Part shown: positions 37,840 through 47,900 of the stretch, in pieces | Numbering within the stretch: the stretch's first letter is position 1 | Layout of the letters: every line of letters starts with the position of its first letter | Source: Diploscapter coronatus | Lineage: Eukaryota > Nematoda > Chromadorea > Rhabditida > Rhabditidae | Reading direction: 5' to 3' | Assembly (NCBI GenBank): GCA_964036155.1 | Contig: OZ038423.1 | Coordinates: forward strand, 65,363,249 to 65,427,248 | DNA length: 64,000 nt | Notes under the pieces: model-generated | What the model saw: only the letters and a program-made list of their open reading frames with translations | What the model was told of the DNA's origin: nothing | Database searches by the model: none | Made by a program: the position numbers and the translations under genes

Positions 37840-39111
37840 TTATGTTAATTTTCCGATTTCATGCCATCTATTCATTTGTGGATCGTATTCCTCGGTTGGA
37901 TAGCAAAAATCTTCACCATCATATCTGTGAAATCCAAGTTAACAAATATTTGGTATAAAGATATGAAAAATCTCAACTCACCCTCCGATTGCATACAATT
38001 TCCCGTTAGCGTCAATAAGCGAATGACAATATCTTGCATAATTCATACTAGCGATTCGAGAAATTCGACTGTCAACTGGAGCTGAGGGATCGAAACACAG
38101 ATAGGATTTTACCACCTCACCATCACCCTCACTAAATATATAACGATACATTATTTATCATACAAAATTAACGACTCCCATCCTCCAGTTATGTAAATTC
38201 TTCCATTCAGTGATGCAACTCCGAATGAATATCGTCTTTCTGGAATCTTTCCAATTTCAACCCATTCTCGTTCATCGCTGGATAATTGATATATCTTTTT
38301 ACTACCCCATCCATCAATAACTGAATACTCACAATTACAATAATGAATATGCTATAATATGACCGTATAAAATTCCATCGCATGTTATTGCTTGAGCAAA
38401 TCTAATTGGACGAGGAAAAGCAGGTCCTGTTTGCCATTGTCCATCTATTAAAACCTGAATAAATTATTTCATGGACTTTCATTCGATTGCCTTACATCAA
38501 CTCGATTCGTGTCTCGCTCTATTATAGGATCCAATCCACCCAAATAATACAATTTGTCTTTGAAATAAGTCACAGATGCAAACATACGCCATTCAGGAGG
38601 ATCTGGACCTGTAAAATTCTTTGAATCGATCATTTGTGGATTTGTTGAGCAGACCTCTTGAAATTTGTCGAGTATTCAAGTCATATATTTCGAATGATTT
38701 CTTTCCGTCGCTAATTCCAAAAATCTGAATTTTAAGAAATTATTCAAAATAACGAACATAAGAATTTACTTTATTCTGTGTAGTTGCTATTTCATATGGC
38801 TTATAATGATTGTCGAATTTTCCAATCTGCTTAACAGAAATAGTATGCGAATCAAACAGATAACTTCTTCCTTGACATTCGTTACAATTATTCCAATACC
38901 AAACTAAATTGTTACGAATCGTTTCCAAATCTCTTAGCTTTCAACATAATTTCTTACGATAGAATAAAGTTTTCCTCTCGAGCACTATCGGTAGATGTTT
39001 CTTGATTATTTGCATCATTCGCTTGTTAGTCCAGGCCAATTGTCTCAGCTCTTTAAATTCGGGATATTCGCAGATCAACAGTATAATTTCGTCTGGTAAA
39101 TTGGCTAGCAT
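37840..39111 (-). CDS. F-box and kelch-repeat protein
   Basis: Probable substrate receptor of an SCF (Skp1-cullin-F-box) ubiquitin ligase. The start at 39111 gives MLANLPDEIILLICEYPEFK, an F-box, continuing ELRQLAWTNKRMMQIIKKH. A 54-nt intron (38957-38904, phase 1) leads to LWYWNNCNECQGRSYLFDSH. Kelch-type blades follow, including WRMFASVTYFKDKLYYLGGL, DGQWQTGPAFPRPIRFAQAI, EWVEIGKIPERRYSFGVASL, NGRIYITGG, YCHSLIDANGKLYAIGG and YDPQMNRWHEIGKL, to the stop at 37840. At least four or five blades can be seen. An acceptor (GTTCAG) lies 17 bases upstream of the ATG. Orthology is not resolved; F-box/kelch genes expand quickly in nematodes. Confidence 0.8.
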
Positions 39112-39805
39112 CTTTGTTAAGAGACCTGAACATCAGCATGGTATTATTTAAAAATGGAATAGTAGAAGAGTATTGATTGAATGAGAAAGTCTGCAATTAA
39201 TGAGTTTTAAATTGACCATTGAAGAAAGAGGAATGAAACTACTAAATAGATGCCTCACAATTTTTATCAGACTAAAAATCGATTCCTAAACATGGTTTAT
39301 CATTTAAGAATCCTAAAGCTTAAAGATGCATGCTGAAATAAAACTATCCGTGTATTTACTTATCGGAGGTGGGACCCAAATAAAAATTACTGTGGAAGTA
39401 AATTGAAAAATGAGACAGTAGATTAATTTACTGTCACAGTAATTTTTATTTGGGTTCCATCCCTGATTGCAAGCTCTGTAAAGGCCAAAAGAGTTAGATA
39501 CGGAATTAGCATGAACCCGTTTCCTCTTCTCGTTAATTTCTTCGTTTGGAAACCTCGACTTTCCTCTTCCAATAAGCTTCACATTGCTGATGCTCATTAA
39601 TTTTCTCCTTTTCTGCTTGAATTATCACAGCCAGTTGCATTTTCCCTCTCTCTCTGACCTGTGCGCGTGCACTGCGCTCCCTCTCATTCAATCGATCGCG
39701 TTCTTATTTTCCCTCCGAAGCACTTTTTGAGTTTGGTATTCGATTTTTATCGAATTTATGCACCTCTTTTCAATCGAACCTATTTGATTATTTTCAGAGC
39801 TAGTG
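39112..39805. promoter_or_regulatory. Divergent intergenic region, F-box/kelch gene and SF3B2
   Basis: About 690 bp between two outward-transcribed genes. It contains an inverted-repeat element (39364-39464). An acceptor (ATTTTCAG) ends eight bases upstream of the SF3B2 ATG, a likely trans-splice site. Confidence 0.5.
39364..39464. repeat. Inverted-repeat (MITE-like) element
   Basis: The left arm contains ACCCAAATAAAAATTACTGT (39374-39393). The right arm, reverse-complemented, contains the same 20-mer. Arms are about 38 bp, with extra similarity outside the core and a spacer of about 24 bp. It lies between the F-box/kelch gene and SF3B2. Confidence 0.8.
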
Positions 39806-42800
39806 ATGCCTCCCATGGCCGCGCACTCTTCTGACGACTCTGACGAGGAGAACACGGCTAATCTGACCAAGAAACAACTACAGGTCTGACTAAAAGAAAT
39901 AAATGACGAAAGACGGTATTGATTGCAGGAATTGGAAAGGAAGAAACTCAAGAACAAAAAGAAGAAACTGTCGAAGAAGAAGGCAAAAGCTGCTGGAGAC
40001 TCAGGAATTGAATCGCAGTCTGACAAGGACGAGAAGAAGAAGGAGAAACCTGCTGAGCCACAAAATGAGGTACGAAGTCGTGGCCCCCCTGTATAATTCA
40101 CCAGTTTTTTTTTTCTTTTTTTTCCCTACACTCTCTAGTCCTAAAGCCTGATAAATTTTACGAATAGTGGTCATGATGAACTGGCGAATTATACAGGGCC
40201 TTGAAGTCGTCGTGAAAATGAATGGCTTTGAACTTGTCCTTTCCTACTTTTGAATAGATTTCACTTTTCGATTGGATAGCATTTATCTTTGATCTTTTTC
40301 TTTCTCGCTTGACGATGACACTATGCTAATAAAATGATAAGATATGTCTAGGCAACCTCTTGGTGAGGACTGAAGATCTATAAGTAGGCTCAAGAGAAAA
40401 CCAAATATTTCATGAAAAGTTATTTTTCGAGAACCTTCTCGAGAATTAATGGCCATCTGGAATTCTCACTCGATCTTGAAATTCCACTCGTTAAGAAAAA
40501 GCCTGACAAAAGGGATGTAGGAATAGGGGTTAAAGAATGATAGTGTGACCGACCGTTAGCCTATCCAGAGCCTACCCTATCTACTGATATCAGATTTGAT
40601 ATGTTTGATGTCTCCCTATATGAATTTATCATGTTTTTTTCATAGCGAATGGGATTTCCAGAAGGCCGAATTAATCATTTCAACCTCATCTTTCCGCACC
40701 AAATAATTCCAGGAAGGAGACGATGTGGTTGTGGAGATCGAGTACGTGGGAGAGAAACCGACTATCGACGAGCACGACAAGAACTATGCCTACTTCGCCA
40801 AGGTCTTCGATGCGTTCAAGATTGAGCCTGAAGATGAGAGTACCTTCCCTGTGGAAACTGACAAGAGGGAATTCAAGAAGGAGGAAAAGGAAACAAAAGC
40901 GAGCATGTCTGAACGCATCATGCAAGAGGAAATGCAGGTAGGGAATTGAAATGTGTTTTTCGAACTTGAAAATGATAACTCGTATCAGCGGGTATAATTT
41001 TGATGTTTTTGTGTAGAGGGAAAATTTGATTAAATAAAAATTGTAAGAAAATCGGAAATAACTCGGCACTTTCGAAAATCGTATTCAACGAACTAATACA
41101 AATGTCTTCAGGAGAGACGGAAAGATGAAGAGGCAGTGGATCTGTCGAAGATGTCTCGTCGCAAACTGCGTCTGGCTCTGCAGCCCTCGATCGCCAAACT
41201 CAAGGAGTCCATCAACAGACCGGACGTGGTCGAGTGGGCTGATGTCACTTCCAGAGACCCCTTCCTCCTTGTCGCTCTCAAGGCTTACAGAAACACCATT
41301 CCTGTGCCCAGACACTGGAATGCTAAGAGAAAGTGAGAAATGAATTCATTCTCCTCAAATAACGTCGAAATTGTAGGTACTTGGCTGGCAAGCGTGGCTT
41401 CGAAAGACAGCCCTTCCAACTACCTGATTTCATTCGTCGGACAGGCATCATGGAGATGAGGGAGACTCTCTGGGAAAAGGTCAGACAGCAATTATTTTAC
41501 TTGAACAAGTTTCCATGCTCGATATATGATCGTCGTTGGTATGGAAGTTTTGCAGGAGTTTCAATTTACATATCAATTTGTAAATGTGGCTTCTTTTGTA
41601 TTTTTTTTTTCGCATTATGCTCCCTTTTCCTTCTGATTTCTCGCAGAACCTTCAAATAATCGATAAGTACACACTGTATCATGTTATTTCACAGTGCAAC
41701 ACGATAAATTCCATGCAGATTAGAGGAAGGAGAGGAAAAGAATGCGTTTTTTAACGAAAAAGAACACTAGGCTAAAAATAATGCACTGTATATCGCGTTG
41801 TTTTTCTTTATTGAAAAAGCTTGATTTAGTGTGTTCATTTATTTAACTTTTCATTCAAAATTTAACCTTCAGGAAGAGAATCAGTCGCTGAAATCGAAGA
41901 TGCGCGAGCGAGCCCGTCCCAAACTGGGCAAGATCGACATCGACTATCAGAAACTGCACGACGCGTTCTTCAAGTGGCAGACAAAACCCTACATGTGCAA
42001 AATGGGGGAGCTCTACTATGAGGGAAAGGTGAGAACAGAATAAAGATAGGAAGAGGAGAGGTGCGAGATTGCACTTGCAGGAGCAAGAAGCGATGATGAG
42101 AGACAAGAAGCCGGGCGAGCTGTCAGACGAACTGAGAATTGCGTTGGGAATGCCTGTCGGAGTGAACGCCTACAAATTCCCCCCTCCCTGGCTCATCGCC
42201 ATGCAGAGATATGGACCTCCTCCAAGCTACCCTTCTCTCAAGGTTTGTTTATCCTCTTCATTTTCAAATATTATTTCGATTCTCTCCAGATTCCTGGCTT
42301 GAACGCCCCCATCCCCGACGGCTGTGCCTTCGGCTATCACGCAGGTGGATGGGGCAAACCTCCCGTCGATGAATATGGACAGCCTCTCTATGGAGATGTC
42401 TTCGGATTGAATGTAAGTTGATGTTTGTTGTGCATAAGTCCTGGAATTGGCATCGTTCCTATATCTGCGTGAAAAATGTCGTATTTATTCTATCCTTTCT
42501 ATTAGGCACCGTCGTTTTTTTTTCGCAAACAAGCACCTATATTTTATTGTAGGTGCCGAACAAAAAAATATTCGCATACAAAGTATGCAAGTTGGCGCCA
42601 ATTTGTGCGACACCAATGCTGCGAATGAGAAACGATGGGGAAAAGAAAAGTAGTGAGGAGGAGGAGGGAAGCGAGTATTGGTGTTGTGCAAAGTGACGCC
42701 AGCTTGCACATTTTACATGCGAGCACCTATTCCGCCATGCGACTGCAATATATATTGTGTCTAGCCCCTTCTTTAGCCAATATCCGCTACATTTGTATAG

Positions 42801-44634
42801 ACGATTATTTTGTTAATATTCAACAAGATTCTATTTTTACACTGTCCATTTTCTTGGAGCTCTCCTAGAGCAAATCATTTCAGACAGCTCCGCCAGAGCC
42901 AGAAGACGAGACACGAATCGAGAGAAGATACTGGGGAGAGATTGGATCTGATGAGGAGTCGGAAGAGAGCGAGGAGGAGGAAGAGGATGAGATGGAGCAA
43001 CAATTGCCACAGGGTTAGTTCGCAAAAATATAGTTCGTTAAAATATATCATTTAAGACAAGTTTTTTTGGAGTGTCTGTAGCGTTGTTGAACAAAAGTTT
43101 TGTTCAAAAACTCCACAGAAAAGTGAGGCGATGTTCAGCAAAATCTTTGCTGAGCACCGCCTCACTTTGCTGAACAACGCACGCTCTCCAAAATTTTTAA
43201 CTTCGATAGAGAATTACTTGCATTTTTCAATGTCTTCTTCTTCACTTTGGCCATGAATTATTTTTAAGAAATGATATTTCATTCAATTTATTTCCTCCAG
43301 ACGGAATGACGACTCCAATGGCAGCTGACGGGCTGATCACTCCCTCAGGCATAACGACGGGAGTCACTGGACTCGAGACGCCTGACTCCATCGAGTTGCG
43401 TAAAGGAAAACGCACTGAAGAAAGGTTCGATACATTATCTTCAATTATTTTCATTATGATCTTTTTGCAGTTCGATGGGCGTAGATACTCCAGCCATGCC
43501 ACAGGCCGCGTATCACATCCTCCCCGAAAAGAAGACGGACAGAGTCGGCAGTCAGATGATGGCTTCCACTCATGTCTATGATCTCGCGGTATGGGATTCT
43601 GAATATCACAAACGCATAAGCGTATCTTTGGTATTTGTAAACCACGAAACTTCTAACTTGGACAAATAGTATGTAAAGTTAAGAATGTAATGCAACACTC
43701 ATTTTTCTATACTGTCTATTCAAACTGATGTTGTCAACTTTCGGAATAGCCCATTTCTTTCATAATGATGAAGGCTCTTATCAGACTGAGAATAAGTCGA
43801 AATAGTAAAAAAACTATATTGTGCAGAAATTTCGCAAAGAAAAGGAATAGAAGTAGTATAAAACGATAAAGCGAGTATTTCTTTTCTTTTCTTCGGACAC
43901 AAGATTTTGTTGCAGAAGAAACAAGCAGTACGCGAGGACGGAGTGGAGATTTCACTCGACCCAGAAGCGTTGGATTTGGACGAGGCAGGGCTGCAGGAGA
44001 AGTACGAAGAGCAGCTGCGGAAGAGAAGAGGAGCCGATGACGAACAGGAGGATCTCACCGACATGGTGGCTGAGCACGCTGCCAAACAGAGTGTAAGGAC
44101 TTTTTATTTTGACTATTCATGGAATTAAGTTTAATCTAAAAGGTTATTCGAATTGTAGCAAAATACTTAGTCGTCTTCTTCCGTATCTTTGTAAAGGAAC
44201 TGCACCTTCAGACATAATTCATACCAGAATGTTGCTCTTATCTCGAGGCAGAAAGGTGGGAGGCAAGAGAAAGAAAACATTTTTGCATCGGGGATATGTT
44301 CAATCTGAAAACATAGAAAAAATGATTTTTCTATGAAATGGAAAAGCGAAGATCGCAGTTCGCGACAGACTTGCCTTGTCAGCCAATTTTTGTTTCAATC
44401 GATTTTTCCTTTTCAAGGAATTATCAGGGTAAACACTGATTTATCAAGATTTCTAAATCCCAAACTAGTTAACATTGCAAATGACTAGCTTCAATGACAC
44501 GATTCTACTGATAACTCTTTATCTCGTCAGAAATGACTAATAGCAAATGCTTTCAGAGGAAACGAAAGGCTCAAGAGCAGAAGAAGCAATCGCAGTCTTC
44601 CGATAGTAAGAAGCATAAGAATTTCAAGTTCTGA
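39806..44634 (+). CDS. sftb-2: Splicing factor 3B subunit 2 (SF3B2/SAP145)
   Basis: U2 snRNP SF3b component that helps anchor the branch site. Thirteen exons with consistent phases: 39806-39883, 39929-40069, 40713-40937, 41112-41332, 41377-41479, 41873-42028, 42081-42242, 42290-42412, 42884-43013, 43301-43424, 43471-43588, 43916-44092, 44557-44634. They give 611 residues. The acidic/Lys-rich N-terminus (SDDSDEENTANLTKKQL) is followed by the DUF382 core (PVPRHWNAKRKYLAGKRGFE, PFQLPDFIRRTG), the PSP domain (KFPPPWLIAMQRYGPPPSYP, FGYHAGGWGKPPVDEYGQPL), an acidic stretch and a basic tail ending KHKNFKF. It is shorter than human SF3B2 because it lacks the long Pro-rich/SAP-domain N-terminus. The introns carry several inverted repeats. 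Confidence 0.96.
40084..40200. repeat. Inverted-repeat element in an SF3B2 intron
   Basis: Left arm CCTGTATAATTCACCAG at 40088-40104. The right arm 40181-40200, reverse-complemented, is CCTGTATAATTCGCCAG, one mismatch. Total length is about 115 bp with a T-rich interior. Confidence 0.75.
42531..42730. repeat. Inverted-repeat element in an SF3B2 intron
   Basis: The left arm 42574-42617 ends TTGTGCGACACCAAT and the right arm 42677-42720 begins ATTGGTGTTGTGCA. About 35 of 44 bases pair. AAGCACCTAT (42531) and GAGCACCTAT (42721) are a related direct pair at the edges. A GA-rich stretch lies in the loop. Confidence 0.7.
43063..43190. repeat. Nested inverted repeats in an SF3B2 intron
   Basis: Outer arms: GCGTTGTTGAACA (43081-43093) pairs with TGCTGAACAACGC (43168-43180), and similarity extends outwards to TTTTTGGAG / CTCCAAAA. 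Inner arms: GTGAGGCGATGTTCAGCAAA (43123-43142) pairs with TTTGCTGAGCACCGCCTCAC (43146-43165), 18 of 20. A further 21-base palindrome lies at 43087-43107. Confidence 0.8.
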
Positions 44635-44933
44635 AAGGTTTCGATTTTATTTTTATCACTTCATTTTCATTTTATTTATTTGTTGGTTTTTAATTCTGGT
44701 TCAAGAATTTTTTCCTGTTGTCGTATGAATAAAGCTGTTGGTTTTAAGGATGGCCATAACTTATAAACTTGCATGGTAGTCAACCATGATGAATATCGTC
44801 ACCATTTTTGGGATTTCAGTTTGATTTAATTTGATTTTTGACTTCCAGATCTGGTAGATCAAATCTAGCAATCAGTCAGTTGGATTGCTCATTCTGCTGC
44901 ATCAATCAACACTAATCAATCAATCCAAAGCGA
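44635..44933 (+). promoter_or_regulatory. Intercistronic region SF3B2-LOTUS gene, operon-like
   Basis: AATAAA at 44728-44733 is followed 115 nt later by an acceptor (GACTTCCAG, AG at 44847-44848), then 85 nt to the next ATG. A poly(A) signal about 100 nt before an isolated acceptor fits a nematode operon with SL2-type trans-splicing of the downstream gene. Confidence 0.55.
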
Positions 44934-47900
44934 ATGTCTCTGGACAACATAGTTGCAGTGCTTTCTGCTAACGTCGCCAATGGCTGCTCCATTCCCGAGC
45001 TATGCAAGGATTTCAAGTAAGCTCTCATTCATGCCCATGTAAATTATCAGAATCTCCAAATTCGATGAAAATTACAATATTCGTACTATTTAGTGAGCAT
45101 ACATAGGGAGCGCAAAATTCTCTCCTTAACATTTTTCATTTTTGTTCAAAGAGTGATCATTTGAAACTCCGGAAATGGGAAGCAAGCATCGTTAATTGAA
45201 GAGAAAGCCGATATTCATGCAGCAATAAGAATTCTAATTTGGAGCGAAATAGCGAGTCGCGTCGAAGAGAAACGAGACGAATAGCGCAATTTTTTTTTTT
45301 TAAATATCGACGTTCTCCATCAATAATACCTTCAAAGCACTTAGAAATAGAAAGATGATATAACCTCATTCGATGAACCATTCAAAGCAATGGTCCAGTG
45401 TCAAGAATCAACCTTTTTTTTTTAAATGTTTAGTTAGATCAAGATAAACCTTCTTTGGTAGAAAATGATTAATTTCGTAAAATAATTTGTGCTCTCTAGG
45501 CATAAAATACTCTAGCCTTTGGTTTTAATTTCTTTCGAAAGAAAAGGACAGAAATCAATGAAAGAAATATGACTAGCCTTAGATCTTATGATTAGGGTCC
45601 CCAAGTAGATATGTCAAATTGCATTTTGGAGTAAATTGCTTGCAACGAATAAATGATCAGGGGGTTTAATAAGACATTTGTGAAGAAAGAATAAACTGAT
45701 AGAATTCTCTAACCAAAAGAATCGCAAAAATCCGTCACCCAAAATGAACACATTTTCGCAAACGTAATATCGCTTGTGCTTGAATAATTTGGGATGATTT
45801 TTGGCACAATTATTTTTATAAGGATTTTTATCATTCATTTAAAACTAGGTCTTTTATAATATTTTGGGTTTAAGAGGTACTTTGTCCTAGATTTTCTGCT
45901 TCCAGCTACCATATTTCTACTACAAGCGCATTTTTGTAAGGGGGCGGATCTTGAGTATCCTACTTATGTCTTATGCTTGTTTCAGACTTTGAAGAATTAT
46001 TGAATCTTAGAATCATTCTAAAAATCTCAAATAGATTAATTCGGCAACAATGGTCTTATTAACAGGGAGATCTTCGGCTTAGATTTACTGGTTCTGTGCA
46101 AGGATGCCGGCTTCCAGACCGTGTCCTCCTATCTCAAGTCCAGGCCCAGAGAATTCCAAGTTAGCAAAGTGAGTAATCTTGCAAATATTGATCTAATTAT
46201 TCCTCATTTCTTTCGCTAAAATATTGGAAACGCCATATGAACGAAGTTCGCTAAAGAAATGTAAATACTCGATCTCCATATATTTCTAGCTAAGCGAAAG
46301 AAAATTTGCTGAAAGAAGAAGTAGTATACCGAAAATTTTCCCGTAAACTTGCATCTTTTCAAACCAATTTTATTCGTTCAACATTTTCACCATTTGCTAA
46401 ATGAAGCATGCTCAATTTTAAAAAAAAATATGATTTTTGTCGAATTCTATCACTTAAAAATGAAAATAAAACAAAACATCAACGATACACTGCGTATCAT
46501 AGAAGTAGGAATATCGAATATTTGGCTGGTTCGCCATATTCTGGTGGATATCTAGCGGATCAAGTTATGTATACGATCAGGTAATTCAGAGTGATGAATT
46601 ACTATGATTAAATAGAGAATTATCCTATTTCTGTGAAACGGTTGAATTTCAAAATGACGTTGGATAAAATGGCATGCTAACTCATCATTCCGAATTACCT
46701 TATCGTATGCATAGCTTGATCCGCTGGATATACATCAGAATATGGCGAACCAGCCAAATATTCGATATTCCCTACTTCTATGACGCGCAAGGTATAGAAG
46801 AATTGTATCGACATCATTTTTCTTCAGGGCGATCGCTGGAGCCTGATTCCAGGCGCATTCCCTCAGCTGAAGGAAAACGAAGATCGCATTCTCAGATCTA
46901 CGAAGGGTGCGGGAAAATCGCGAGGCGGCAAGGGGCCTCCCCTCAGAGGAGGGCCGATCAGGAGCAGAGGATTCGGGGGCGCGCAGAGCAAACACGGAGC
47001 CGCATTCGGCACTGCCAGAGACAACTACGACAATGGAGGACGTGTCTCACCAAAGACTACCACCAGGTAATCGCATTACTTTGAAAGGGTTTATTAGTTT
47101 TTTTCCCATAGAGTTGACTAAAAATGGTATATTTTCTTATTGTAGTCGTCCGTCTATTTGGTGAAAATGAAGAATATCGAATTTTTAACTTCTGAATGAA
47201 TGCTTTCTAAATATCTTTGTTCTATGACTTTCATGTTGATTTTTTGTGTGCAAAACAAATCCAGATCTCGTTATACGATTGAAATAAAGGATGATGAATT
47301 TAGGCTAGGGGAATTTGGCGATGGAAGCAGCTCAAGAAGTGATAGAAATAACGACTACTACGACTACCCGAGCAGCTACAACCTCAACCCTAGTCGAAAC
47401 AGAGGAGGATACGATGATGATGATTATGACCGGTTCGTTTTCATACTTCTTATTTCTGATATGCTGATTTTTTCAAGCTATTCGGGTTTAACAGTCTTAT
47501 TTTCAAAAGAACTATCCTACTTGATTTCATCACATCAAATGGCTATGATTTCGAGAAAAAAGTTCTTTCATTGACATTTATTTACTACGTCTGATTTCAG
47601 TCTCTCGGACACACGTGACTATAATGACCAGAGAAGCTATTCGAAGGACAATCATGACGACTATGACGACGTTGGAGGGAGGGCAGACAGAAATGGAGTG
47701 AAGGAGGACTACAGGGACAGGAACAGCTACAGGGACTATGACAGGAACAGAGACAGTGGATATGATAGAAACAGGGACGGCAAGTGGCAGGCAGAGGAGC
47801 ACAGTCGCAGTAGCTACTACAGTGCGAGAGACGGTGACAGATACAATGGATACTCGGGTATGAGATTTGATTTTTCTCGTGACTCGGGAATCTGGATTGA

